Positions 33,382 through 41,825 of a DNA stretch of 53,779 bases are shown here, piece after piece. The position numbers and the translations under genes are program-made. A model generated the notes under the pieces. That model did not search any database and had not been told where the DNA came from. It saw only the letters and a list, made by a program, of their open reading frames with translations. Position 1 is the stretch's first letter, and every line of letters begins with the position of its first letter. Source of the DNA: Bacteroidaceae bacterium (GTDB taxonomy: Bacteria > Bacteroidota > Bacteroidia > Bacteroidales > Bacteroidaceae); NCBI GenBank assembly GCA_017481875.1, contig JAFUOP010000021.1, positions 1 through 53,779 of the forward strand, read 5' to 3'.

Positions 33382-35415
33382 TTATTGCTTTATTTTGTTT
33401 TTTAGTAGTTCCTGTAGCTTGAACATTTCGTCGCGGTATTGTGCGGCCTCTATGAATTCCATTCTGTCGGCAGCCTCCTGCATAAGTCGCTTGGTGCGTT
33501 CTATGCTCTTTTTAAGTTGGTCGGCACTCATATACTCCACAACAGGGTCGCAGGCGATGGGGGTGGCGGCTGTGTCCTCGCTGTAGAATGGTGATGGCTT
33601 TCCCGTCTCTTTGCTCTTTTTTTCTTGTGCAAGTGCGTTGCTTATCTCCTTTTTTATAGGGGTGGGGGTGATGCCGTGCTCCTTGTTGTAGGCTATCTGC
33701 TTTTTGCGACGGCGCAAAGTCTCTTCAATGGTTTTTTGTATGCCCTCTGTCATTTTGTCGGCATAAAGGATAACAAGGCCGTTTATGTTGCGGGCTGCGC
33801 GGCCCGCAGTCTGGGTGAGTGAGCGATGGTCGCGCAGGAAGCCGGCGTAGTCGGCGTTGAGAATTGCGACAAGCGATACTTCGGGTAGGTCGAGCCCCTC
33901 GCGCAGGAGGTTTACGCCTACAAGTACGTCGTATATTCCTTCGCGCAGGTCGGTCATTATTTGTATGCGGTCGAGGGTGTCTACGTCGCTGTGTATGTAG
34001 TTGCAGCGTATGCCGTGTTTAAGCAGGTAGTCGGTGAGCTCTTCGGCCATACGTTTGCTCACGGTGGTGGCAAGCACGCGCTCGCCACGCTCCACACGTA
34101 GCTGTATCTCTTCCATAAGGTCATCTACTTGGTTGGCGACAGGGCGCACCTCTATTTGTGGGTCTAAGAGGCCTGTGGGGCGTATAACCTGGTCCACAAC
34201 AATGCCTTCGCTCTCGGCGAGTTCGTAGTCGGCAGGTGTGGCACTCACATATATCACCTGGTGTGTGAGCTGTGTAAATTCCTCGAACTTCAACGGGCGG
34301 TTGTCAAAGGCTGCGGGAAGGCGGAACCCGTACTCCACAAGGTTGGTCTTGCGGGCACGGTCGCCACCATACATTGCGTGTATCTGCGGCACGCTCACGT
34401 GGCTCTCGTCTATTATGAGCAGAAAGTCGTCGGGAAAGAAGTCGAGCAGGCAATAAGGGCGGGTACCGGCTGCACGCCCGTCGAAGTAGCGCGAGTAGTT
34501 CTCTATACCCGAGCAGTGCCCAAGCTCACGTAGCATTTCTATGTCGTAGGTTACTCTTTCGTGCAGGCGTTTTGCTTCAAGCGGCTTGCCCACCTCGCGG
34601 AAAAACTCTTCACGCTCGGCAAGGTCTTTTTCAATCTCTTTTATGGCACGTTCGGTACTCTCTTTGGTGGTCATAAAGAGGTTTGCAGGGTATATCTTGT
34701 AGTCGTCGAAGGTGGTGAGGCGTGCGCCTGTTTCGCCGTCAATCTCCTCAATGCTGTCTATGTCGTCGTCCCAGAATGTTACACGCAGTATGTGGTCGCT
34801 GTATGCAAGGCTCACCTCCACGGTGTCGCCCTTTACGCGGAAATTGCCACGGTTGAGATCGAGGTCGTTGCGGGTGTAGAGGCTGCTCACCAATTTGCGC
34901 AGAAAAACATTGCGGTCGAGTTTGTCGCCCACACGCACTTCAATTACATTGTTATAAAAATCGGCTGGGTTGCCCATACCGTAAATGCAAGATACCGAGG
35001 ATATTACAACCACATCTTTGCGCCCCGACAGCAGTGCCGATGTGGCAGCAAGGCGCAATTTGTCTATTTCACCGTTAATGGCAAGGTCTTTTTCTATGTA
35101 TGTGTCGCTTGTGGGTATGTAGGCCTCGGGCTGGTAGTAGTCGTAGTATGAAACGTAGTATTCCACAGCATTGCTTGGGAAGAAGCCCTTGAATTCGTTG
35201 TAAAGCTGTGCCGCTAATGTTTTGTTGTGGCTTAGAATGAGTGTAGGGCGGTTTATCTCCTTTATGACATTGGCAATGGTAAAGGTTTTGCCCGAGCCTG
35301 TAACGCCCAGCAGGGTTTGTGCAGGGGTGCCGTTACGCACTCCCTCCACTAGTTGTGCTATGGCAGCGGGCTGGTCGCCCATAGGCGTGTATGGTGATTC
35401 TAATTTGAATTTCAT
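33382..35415 (-). CDS. uvrB: Excinuclease ABC subunit B
   Basis: This 677-residue protein starts at ATG 35415 (MKFKLESPYTPMGDQPAAIA). The upstream in-frame ATG would add 62 Lys-rich residues foreign to UvrB. It has Walker A GVTGSGKT, the beta-hairpin region (YYVSYYDYYQPEAYIPTSD), DESHVSVPQ (Walker B), helicase motifs V and VI (LLREGLDLPE, QTAGRAARN), and the C-terminal UVR motif (EAADRMEFIEAAQYRDEM) that binds UvrC. It loads onto damaged DNA with UvrA in nucleotide excision repair. UvrA and UvrC are not in this window. Confidence 0.96.
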   Translation of the reverse strand: MKFKLESPYTPMGDQPAAIAQLVEGVRNGTPAQTLLGVTGSGKTFTIANVIKEINRPTLILSHNKTLAAQLYNEFKGFFPSNAVEYYVSYYDYYQPEAYIPTSDTYIEKDLAINGEIDKLRLAATSALLSGRKDVVVISSVSCIYGMGNPADFYNNVIEVRVGDKLDRNVFLRKLVSSLYTRNDLDLNRGNFRVKGDTVEVSLAYSDHILRVTFWDDDIDSIEEIDGETGARLTTFDDYKIYPANLFMTTKESTERAIKEIEKDLAEREEFFREVGKPLEAKRLHERVTYDIEMLRELGHCSGIENYSRYFDGRAAGTRPYCLLDFFPDDFLLIIDESHVSVPQIHAMYGGDRARKTNLVEYGFRLPAAFDNRPLKFEEFTQLTHQVIYVSATPADYELAESEGIVVDQVIRPTGLLDPQIEVRPVANQVDDLMEEIQLRVERGERVLATTVSKRMAEELTDYLLKHGIRCNYIHSDVDTLDRIQIMTDLREGIYDVLVGVNLLREGLDLPEVSLVAILNADYAGFLRDHRSLTQTAGRAARNINGLVILYADKMTEGIQKTIEETLRRRKKQIAYNKEHGITPTPIKKEISNALAQEKKSKETGKPSPFYSEDTAATPIACDPVVEYMSADQLKKSIERTKRLMQEAADRMEFIEAAQYRDEMFKLQELLKNKIKQ

Positions 35416-35563
35416 AGGCTTTTTTGTGTTGCAAGGCGCGAATATACTAATTTTTATCTTGCAATGTGCTTTGGAGTGTTTCTTTATTGTTGGTTTTTTA
35501 CTTACCGGTTTTGTTTTTTTATGTTTCTTTGCTTTTTTATTATAAATAATAACAAAAAAATGG

Positions 35564-35594
35564 TTGCATTTACGCCCGAAAAATGCTATCTTTG
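35564..35594 (+). promoter_or_regulatory. Promoter of the bamD operon
   Basis: TTG at 35564-35566 and TATCTTTG at 35587-35594, 20 bp apart, fit the Bacteroidota primary promoter. The ~70-nt leader holds a 7-bp inverted repeat (GCAGGCA 35594-35600 with TGCCTGC 35636-35642). Confidence 0.65.
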
Positions 35595-35668
35595 CAGGCA
35601 ATTTGTGATTTATTGCGGTTAAAGGGCTTGCTTTGTGCCTGCCGTCATAATTTTGTGAATGGTTTTAT

Positions 35669-36481
35669 ATGAATAAATTTCTATATATAATATTGGTTGC
35701 CGCTTTTGCTCTTGTATCGTGCGATTCGTACAACAAAGTACTGAAGATGAACGATGTAGAGTATAAGTACGAGGAGGCCAAGGCTCTCTACATGAAGGGA
35801 GAATACAACAAAGCTGCAACGCTCATAGAGAGTGTGGTTACGCTGTTGAAGGGTAGCGATAAAGCCGACGAATCTATGTTTATACTTGCAATGTGCTACT
35901 ACGATTCGGGCGACTATGTTACAGCTGCACAATGCTTTAAGGCCTGCTATTCAAACTATCCCCGTGGCAATTATGCCGAAATTGCCCGTTTCTATTCGGG
36001 AAAGTCGCTTTATATGAATGTTCCCGAGCCGGCACTTGACCAAAGCGATACATACACTGCCATTGAAGAACTTCAGTTGTTTATGGAGTACTACCCAGCA
36101 AGCGTGTATAGCGAGGAAGCGCAAAAGATGATGTTTGAAATGCACGATGTATTGGTGATGAAAGATTATCTTTCGGCAAAGCTTTATTACGACCTTGGCG
36201 ACTATAATGCATACATTGCCAATAATTACCAGGCTTGTATTATAACTGCACAGAATGCATTGAAGGATTATCCCTATACAAAGCTGCGTGAGGAATTGTA
36301 TATATTGATTCTGCGTGCACGCTATCAAATGGCCGATAAAAGTGTGCCTGAGCTGCAACCCGAGCGTTACAGAGAAACAGTAGATGAATTCTATGCATTT
36401 AAAAACGAATTCCCTACAAGTAAATATATGGCCGAGGCTGAAACATATTATAAAAAATCGCTTGAGAGAATAGGTGATTGA
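35669..36481 (+). CDS. bamD: Outer membrane assembly lipoprotein BamD
   Basis: This 270-residue lipoprotein has the signal MNKFLYIILVAAFALVSC with lipidated C18. It then has about five TPR-like repeats (for example YEEAKALYMKGEYNKAATLI and FILAMCYYDSGDYVTAAQCF), the BamD architecture. It sits on the periplasmic face of the outer membrane and helps BamA insert beta-barrel proteins. Its downstream neighbours, an omega-like subunit and a DUF4293 protein, follow it in many Bacteroidales genomes. Confidence 0.92.
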   Translation: MNKFLYIILVAAFALVSCDSYNKVLKMNDVEYKYEEAKALYMKGEYNKAATLIESVVTLLKGSDKADESMFILAMCYYDSGDYVTAAQCFKACYSNYPRGNYAEIARFYSGKSLYMNVPEPALDQSDTYTAIEELQLFMEYYPASVYSEEAQKMMFEMHDVLVMKDYLSAKLYYDLGDYNAYIANNYQACIITAQNALKDYPYTKLREELYILILRARYQMADKSVPELQPERYRETVDEFYAFKNEFPTSKYMAEAETYYKKSLERIGD

Positions 36482-36518
36482 AACTCTTTTACGAATATAA
36501 ATTAAATTTAATATAGCA

Positions 36519-36854
36519 ATGGATTACAAAAAAAGCAATGCTCCCACAAACACTGTTACACGCAATATGGCAGATTTTGTGAGCGAAACAGGTAATGTTT
36601 ATGAGTCGGTGGCAATCATTGGTAAGCGTTCCAACCAGATTGCAGCTGAAATGAAAGACGAATTGTTGAAAAAACTCAACGAGTTTTCTTCTACAACAGA
36701 TAATCTTGAAGAGCAGTTTGAGAACCACGAGCAGATAGAGATTTCTCGTTTCTATGAGAGACTTCCCAAGCCCACTCTTATTGCTGCACAGGAGTTTATT
36801 GAGGGTAAGGTTTATTTCCGCGACCCATCAAAAGAGGCTGCTGAGGAGGCTTAA
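36519..36854 (+). CDS. rpoZ: RNA polymerase omega subunit (Bacteroidota type)
   Basis: This 111-residue protein resembles the Bacteroidota omega subunit. MDYKKSNAPTNTVTRNMADF is the conserved opening, and YESVAIIGKRSNQIAAEMKD carries the helix that in omega packs against the beta-prime C-terminus. Omega assists assembly and stability of RNA polymerase in the cytoplasm. The C-terminal half (EQIEISRFYERLPKPTLIAA) is a phylum-specific extension. It lies between bamD and DUF4293, the usual order. Confidence 0.85.
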   Translation: MDYKKSNAPTNTVTRNMADFVSETGNVYESVAIIGKRSNQIAAEMKDELLKKLNEFSSTTDNLEEQFENHEQIEISRFYERLPKPTLIAAQEFIEGKVYFRDPSKEAAEEA

Positions 36855-36856
36855 TT

Positions 36857-37336
36857 ATGAAGTTCCGTCTCTATCAGTTGTATTATGTGCTGGCAATTGT
36901 GTTGTTGATAGCAACAATGTGTGGCAGCTTGTTGCACGTGCTGGCACCAAGTGGTGCAACATATACAATAGGCAATTTTTCATTGCTCTGTCCCAATGGC
37001 TCTGTTTCACATTCGGTGGTAGCATTGGGAGTGGTGTTGGTGGTTGCAGCACTTGTAAATGCTTTCGGGCTTTTTGTGTCGCTGTTCAGTAATTTTGAAC
37101 TGCAAAAGAGGAGTTCTATATTGTCGGTGCTTTTGCTCACAGGCTACTATATATTGTTGCTTGTCTATGTTCTTCTTGTAATAAATAGCGACGATGCAGT
37201 TACTACTGTCAGTTTAGAGGCTGCAGTAATGTTCCCCTTCACGGCTATAGTTCTTAACGTGCTCTCTTTTTTGTCGGCACGTAGCACCGAGGCTAAAATT
37301 CTTGCAAAGGCTTCGGGCTTTAGATTAAGAGATTGA
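36857..37336 (+). CDS. DUF4293 membrane protein
   Basis: This 159-residue protein has four transmembrane segments and no known domain beyond DUF4293, a Bacteroidota family. The gap to rpoZ is 2 bp, so the genes are co-translated or coupled. Its function is unknown; conserved linkage to bamD and rpoZ is the only hint. A terminator-like hairpin follows. Confidence 0.8.
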   Translation: MKFRLYQLYYVLAIVLLIATMCGSLLHVLAPSGATYTIGNFSLLCPNGSVSHSVVALGVVLVVAALVNAFGLFVSLFSNFELQKRSSILSVLLLTGYYILLLVYVLLVINSDDAVTTVSLEAAVMFPFTAIVLNVLSFLSARSTEAKILAKASGFRLRD

Positions 37337-37372
37337 TATTTCTAATTACCTCCTATAAAGAGGCCTGCTAAG

Positions 37373-37416
37373 AAAAGAGGTTGCTAAAAAATACTTTTAG
37401 TCAGCCTCTTTTTTTG
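37373..37416 (+). terminator. Terminator of the bamD-rpoZ-DUF4293 operon
   Basis: AAGAGG...TAAAA pairs with TTTTA...CCTCTT through an imperfect stem with one bulge, followed by T7. It sits about 40 bp past the stop codon. Confidence 0.7.
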
Positions 37417-37460
37417 CAACTTTTTTCTTCACTTCATTGTTCTTTAATAAAAAAGAGATA

Positions 37461-38429
37461 ATGAAGAACTTGAAGATTACAATTTTTGCCGACCCTGTAT
37501 GTACTTGGTGCTGGGGTTCTGTTCCTGTAGTGAGGGCTTTGGAGTATCGCTTGGGCGATAAAGTTGAGATTAATTATGTAATGGGCTGCATGATAGAAGA
37601 CATTACAACGTTCAACAATCGCAGGCTGGGCATTGGCGGTGATATTGCCTTGTCCAACAGAAATATGCACAAGGCGTGGGTTGAGGCTTCGGCAGTGCAC
37701 GGTATGCCTGTAGGAGAGAAGGGTTTAAGGCTTTTCAGTGAAGAGCATCGCTCTACTGCACCACAAAATATTGCTTATATTGCAGCCACTGTATATAAGC
37801 ACAAAGGTGGTGAAAATGTGTGCCCTAAAAGGTTCTTGCGTCGTTTGCAAGAGGCTACAGCCGTAGATTCCGCCATTACTTGCGACTATGATGTAATTGC
37901 CGACCTTGCAGCCGTGGAGGGTTACGACCCATTACGTTTTAAAGAGCTTATGGAGAGCCGTGAGGTGCGTCGTTTGTTCGAAGAGGATAAGGCTCTGTGC
38001 AAGCGTTACGAGGTGCACACGTTCCCTACTTTTATGATAGAATACAAAGGTACAGAGGTCGTGTTGCGCGGCTTTACATCTTTTGATACTATAATGCAGA
38101 ACATCTCTCATATGACTTACGGCAAGGTGTCTGTAAATAAATCGGAGGAGTTTGCTCCCACGGTGCCGAATATTGCCCGTTTTATAGAGCGTTACGGCAG
38201 TGTATATCCTGTAGAGGTGGCTACGGCGTTTTGTATGCAACGCATTAGCGGTAAATCTTCTTTGAATGTGGAATCGTATGTAGGCTTGCCCGATATTGTC
38301 GAGGAACTTATAGCACAGGGCGATGTTGCAATGCGCCCACGTGGCAATGGTTTTATTCTCTATAGCAAGCATCACAAGGATTTTGTGCCACTTACTATGG
38401 AGGAGATTGCTACAATGGAGGGTGCTTAA
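37461..38429 (+). CDS. DsbA/FrnE-like thioredoxin-fold protein
   Basis: This 322-residue protein starts at ATG 37461 (MKNLKITIFADPVCTWCWGS). The thioredoxin-type redox motif is C14-T-W-C17, and the matching cis-proline is in VHTFPTFMIEY. The helical insertion between them is large, as in FrnE-type DsbA proteins. No signal peptide is present, so it should act in the cytoplasm. The last ~90 residues form a separate, possibly winged-helix-like segment (EVATAFCMQRISGKSSLNVE onward) that standard FrnE proteins lack as far as I know. It is followed by thiol peroxidase, suggesting a redox role. Confidence 0.85.
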   Translation: MKNLKITIFADPVCTWCWGSVPVVRALEYRLGDKVEINYVMGCMIEDITTFNNRRLGIGGDIALSNRNMHKAWVEASAVHGMPVGEKGLRLFSEEHRSTAPQNIAYIAATVYKHKGGENVCPKRFLRRLQEATAVDSAITCDYDVIADLAAVEGYDPLRFKELMESREVRRLFEEDKALCKRYEVHTFPTFMIEYKGTEVVLRGFTSFDTIMQNISHMTYGKVSVNKSEEFAPTVPNIARFIERYGSVYPVEVATAFCMQRISGKSSLNVESYVGLPDIVEELIAQGDVAMRPRGNGFILYSKHHKDFVPLTMEEIATMEGA

Positions 38430-38431
38430 CT

Positions 38432-38461
38432 TTTGTATTTGTCGAAAATGTTGTATCTTTG
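38432..38461 (+). promoter_or_regulatory. Promoter of the thiol peroxidase gene
   Basis: TTTG at 38432-38435 and TATCTTTG at 38454-38461, 18 bp apart, resemble the Bacteroidota promoter. The -33 box begins 3 bp after the upstream stop codon. Confidence 0.7.
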
Positions 38462-38487
38462 CACACGCTTTTGCGACGTGTGCAAAG
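38457..38487. promoter_or_regulatory. Inverted repeat overlapping the bcp promoter, possible operator
   Basis: CTTTGCACACG (38457-38467) and CGTGTGCAAAG (38477-38487) form a perfect 11-bp inverted repeat with 9 bp between. Its left arm covers half of the -7 box, so the whole repeat spans about -11 to +20 of the predicted start. That position suits a repressor or redox regulator better than a terminator. Confidence 0.55.
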
Positions 38488-38522
38488 ATTTATTATATAT
38501 TATAAGGTAAATTGTAATTATT

Positions 38523-38972
38523 ATGTTGCAGGTGGGTGATGTGGCTCCCGATTTCTTGGGAGTAGATGAGCTTGGGAATGAGGTGCGAGTGAGCAATTAT
38601 GCCGGCACTCGTTTGGTGGTCTATTTTTATCCAAAAGACAGTACCCCCGGTTGTACGGCCGAGGCCTGCTCTTTGCGCGATGGCTTGAACGACCTGCTTG
38701 CTGCCGGTTATGCGGTAGTGGGTGTAAGTGCCGACGGCGCAGCATCGCACGCCCGTTTCAAGGAGAAACAGCAACTGAATTTTCCGCTTATTGCCGACAC
38801 TGAAAAGCGCACTATTGAGGCTTTTGGTGCTTGGGGGCTAAAAAAAATGGCCGGGCGTGAGTATATGGGCATATTGCGCACAACCTTTGTGATTGATGGC
38901 ACCGGAAGAATTGAACGTGTGATAACAAAAGTTGATACAAAAAATGCCGCAAAGCAGATATTGAATGGTTGA
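38523..38972 (+). CDS. bcp: Thioredoxin-dependent thiol peroxidase (Bcp/PrxQ)
   Basis: This 149-residue peroxiredoxin reduces peroxides with thioredoxin. The peroxidatic cysteine is C44 in DSTPGCTAEACS, and the resolving cysteine C49 lies five residues on, which marks the PrxQ type. The N-terminal VGDVAPDF and central VVGVSADGAASHARF are also typical. It is cytoplasmic. Its promoter carries a perfect inverted repeat, possibly an operator. Confidence 0.94.
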   Translation: MLQVGDVAPDFLGVDELGNEVRVSNYAGTRLVVYFYPKDSTPGCTAEACSLRDGLNDLLAAGYAVVGVSADGAASHARFKEKQQLNFPLIADTEKRTIEAFGAWGLKKMAGREYMGILRTTFVIDGTGRIERVITKVDTKNAAKQILNG

Positions 38973-38993
38973 TGAATTAAATATACTATTACT

Positions 38994-39905
38994 ATGATTT
39001 TTGATTTTATTATGGCAACAGCCGCCGTAGCAAGCGATTCTATCAATGCTGTTGCTAAATTGGACGAAGTTATTGCTACTGTGTCGGGGCTTACTGTTGC
39101 TGAGCTTACAAATATAATTGTTACATTTGCTCTTACACTCGGTTGGAAGATGTTGAAAGTTGCAGTTATATGGCTCATTGGTCGTTGGCTCACCAGACGT
39201 CTCATATCGGTAGTAAAGTTGTTGATGGAGAAGAGAAATACCAACCTCACGGTGCGTACTTTCCTTTTGAGCTTTATAGACGTTGTTGCTTTGGTTATTC
39301 TCTTGGTGATAATAATAAGTGTTCTTGGTATTGACACTTCTTCGTTTATAGCTCTGTTTGCATCGGCCGGTGTTGCTATAGGTATGGCATTGAGTGGTAC
39401 TTTGCAGAATTTTGCCGGTGGTGTTATAATTTTGTTGTTCCGCCCATTTAAGGTTGGTGATTTTATAGAAGCACAAGGGCAGATTGGTACCGTTAAGGAG
39501 ATTCAAATCTTTAATACTCTTGTTCAGACAGGAGATAACAAGACTATTCTTGTTCCTAACGGCCCCCTTTCAACAGGTATTATAAATAATTACTCTAAGG
39601 AGTCGTTGCGTCGTGTAGATATGTCTTTCTCTATCTCTTATGGCGATGATTATGAGAAGGCAAAGGCGGTGCTTCAGGAGCTTGTAGCTGCAGATACCCG
39701 TATTCTTGACAAGCCTGCAGAGCCTTTCATCGCACTCCAGAGCCTAAGTGCAAGTTCAATAGATATTGTTGTTCGTGTGTGGGCAGCACAGGCCGATTAC
39801 TGGGGAATATATTTCGACATGAACAAGGCTGTTTATGAGACTTTCCCCAAGCGTGGTTTGCACTTCCCTTATCAGACATTTACTGTAAATGTAAACAAGG
39901 ATTAA
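38994..39905 (+). CDS. MscS small-conductance mechanosensitive channel
   Basis: This 303-residue protein has the minimal MscS layout: three transmembrane helices. The third is the pore helix (FIALFASAGVAIGMALSGTL), followed by QNFAGGVIILLFRPFKVGDFI, the beta domain and the C-terminal cage. It relieves osmotic downshock. It is unrelated in domain order to the YbdG-like copy at 30447-31625, so the two probably respond to different tensions. A strong terminator follows. Confidence 0.94.
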   Translation: MIFDFIMATAAVASDSINAVAKLDEVIATVSGLTVAELTNIIVTFALTLGWKMLKVAVIWLIGRWLTRRLISVVKLLMEKRNTNLTVRTFLLSFIDVVALVILLVIIISVLGIDTSSFIALFASAGVAIGMALSGTLQNFAGGVIILLFRPFKVGDFIEAQGQIGTVKEIQIFNTLVQTGDNKTILVPNGPLSTGIINNYSKESLRRVDMSFSISYGDDYEKAKAVLQELVAADTRILDKPAEPFIALQSLSASSIDIVVRVWAAQADYWGIYFDMNKAVYETFPKRGLHFPYQTFTVNVNKD

Positions 39906-39910
39906 TGCAT

Positions 39911-39956
39911 TTTTACAAAAATAATAGAGGCACAGGCCTCTATTATTTTTGTAAAA
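39911..39956 (+). terminator. Terminator after the MscS gene
   Basis: A perfect 21-bp stem (39911-39931 with 39936-39956, loop ACAG) with A/T flanks, 5 bp after the stop codon. Confidence 0.92.
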
Positions 39957-40061
39957 TGTTGTTTTCTTAATATTTATTTCGGCATTGTAAAAACTGTTAA
40001 TTTTGTGGTAAAACGGAACCCGTAAATTGATGCTACTTATATTAAATATTTGATTAAGAAT

Positions 40062-41768
40062 ATGAAAGCGAAAGAATTGATTGATTTTCACCCCAAGTTT
40101 TTTGAGGCGATGAAGAGTTACTCTCGTGAGAAGTTTACTGCCGATGTAATGGCCGGTATAATTGTGGGAGTTGTGGCTATTCCATTGGCTATTGCTTTTG
40201 GTATTGCAAGTGGAGTGGGCCCCACGGAAGGCCTGGTAACCGCGATTATTGCCGGTGCACTTATATCGATATTCGGTGGTTCTAAGGTGCAGATAGGTGG
40301 CCCCACAGGTGCATTTATTATAATAGTTTATGGTGTGGTTCAGCAGTTTGGTCTTGGTGGCCTTGCCATTGCCACTATTATGGCCGGTATTATATTGGTT
40401 ATAATGGGATTGTGCCGCTTGGGAGGTATTATAAAATTTATGCCTTACCCTATAATTATAGGTTTTACGGGTGGTATTGCCATTACAATTTTTTCTACTC
40501 AGATTAATGATTTGTTGGGCCTGGGTATTGAAAGTGTGCCTGCAAACTTTGTGGATAAATGGGTGTGCTATTTTAGAAATATCAACAACATTGATTGGTG
40601 GAGTGCCGCAATGGGTATTTTAAGTGTTGCTCTTATTGCTGTTACTCCAAAATTCTCGCGCAAGGTGCCCGGTTCGTTGCTTGCAATCATAGTGATGACA
40701 GTGGCTGCGTGGTTGCTTAAGGAGTATGCAGGTGTAACATCTATAAAAACAATTGGCGACCTCTATGAGTTGCCATCGGGGCTCCCCGCGTTCACACTTC
40801 CTGCTCTTAATTTTGAAGACGGCTCCTTCTTTGCCACCATTCAGGCTTTGGCTCCCGTGGCATTTACCATAGCAATGTTAGGTGCGATAGAGTCGCTGCT
40901 GTCGGCTATGGTGGCCGATGGTGTCATTGGCGACCGCCACAATTCCAATACCGAGCTCATTGGCCAGGGTGTTGCCAATATTGTGGTGCCTTTCTTCGGT
41001 GGTATTCCCGCAACAGGTGCCATTGCGCGTACTATGGCCAATATAAACAATGGCGGTAAAACTCCTGTTGCCGGTGTTGTGCACACATTGGTTCTGTTGC
41101 TTGTGCTTATGTTCTTGGGTGGTATTGTAGGTAAAATTCCTATGCCTTGCCTTGCCGGTGTGCTTGTTATGGTTTCCTATAATATGAGTGGCTGGCGCAC
41201 AATTGTTTCTATGTGCAAGGCTACAATGTCGGGTACAAGCGTGTTGTTTGTAACGCTGTTGCTCACGGTGTTCTTCGACCTTACATTTGCTATAGAGGTG
41301 GGCCTTGTAATGGCTGTTGTTATATTTTTGAAACGTGTTATGGACAGCACAACCGTTTCTGTGTTTACCAATGAACTTGAGGTACACCACGACGGCGAGC
41401 ACGACGAGGTGCTCTCTATTCCCACCGGTGTCGATGTCTTTGAGATTGAGGGGCCCTTCTTCTTTGGTATAGCCACCAAGTTTGACGAGCTCACTCGCGA
41501 GAGCGATGCATCGCCCATACGTATTATTCGTATGCGCAAGGTTACTTTCATTGATGCGACAGGCCTTCACAACCTTGAGATTTTTGTGAATTCGTCGTTG
41601 AAAGAGAAACGCACGGTTATCCTTTCGGGTGTGCACGACAATGTTGCCGAGAAATTGCAAAAGTCGGGTATTGCCGCTATGGTTGGCGAGGAGAATATCT
41701 GCTCCGACATTCACCTGGCTCTAGAGCGCGCACAGCTGCTGTCGGCCGAGCTTGGTTTGAAGGAATAA
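40062..41768 (+). CDS. SulP family anion transporter with STAS domain
   Basis: This 568-residue protein starts at ATG 40062 (MKAKELIDFHPKFFEAMKSY). The SulP membrane domain (about 25-400) carries the family marks DVMAGIIVGVVAIPLAIAFG and the GGPTGAF segment. A STAS regulatory domain (about 440-560) contains the FIDATGLHNLE motif. SulP proteins move sulfate, bicarbonate or other anions. The substrate cannot be decided; bicarbonate uptake (BicA-like) is plausible in CO2-requiring gut Bacteroidales. It is probably monocistronic. Confidence 0.9.
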   Translation: MKAKELIDFHPKFFEAMKSYSREKFTADVMAGIIVGVVAIPLAIAFGIASGVGPTEGLVTAIIAGALISIFGGSKVQIGGPTGAFIIIVYGVVQQFGLGGLAIATIMAGIILVIMGLCRLGGIIKFMPYPIIIGFTGGIAITIFSTQINDLLGLGIESVPANFVDKWVCYFRNINNIDWWSAAMGILSVALIAVTPKFSRKVPGSLLAIIVMTVAAWLLKEYAGVTSIKTIGDLYELPSGLPAFTLPALNFEDGSFFATIQALAPVAFTIAMLGAIESLLSAMVADGVIGDRHNSNTELIGQGVANIVVPFFGGIPATGAIARTMANINNGGKTPVAGVVHTLVLLLVLMFLGGIVGKIPMPCLAGVLVMVSYNMSGWRTIVSMCKATMSGTSVLFVTLLLTVFFDLTFAIEVGLVMAVVIFLKRVMDSTTVSVFTNELEVHHDGEHDEVLSIPTGVDVFEIEGPFFFGIATKFDELTRESDASPIRIIRMRKVTFIDATGLHNLEIFVNSSLKEKRTVILSGVHDNVAEKLQKSGIAAMVGEENICSDIHLALERAQLLSAELGLKE

Positions 41769-41782
41769 TAAGGTATATACAA

Positions 41783-41820
41783 CAAATAAAGAACAGCCTC
41801 GTGAGGCTGTTCTTTATTTG
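41783..41820. terminator. Bidirectional terminator between SulP and HAD genes
   Basis: A perfect 18-bp stem (41783-41800 with 41803-41820) with A- and T-rich ends. It serves the convergent genes on both sides. Confidence 0.9.
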
Positions 41821-41825
41821 TATGC

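Noticed and set aside
35416-35601. 62-residue N-terminal extension of UvrB
   Set aside because: It is Lys-rich, low in complexity and absent from the UvrB family; MKFKLESPY is the normal opening.
40878-41714. Minus-strand frame (278 codons) opposite SulP
   Set aside because: It is antisense to a clear SulP gene with all its motifs; the His/Asn/Lys-rich content is a reverse-complement artefact.
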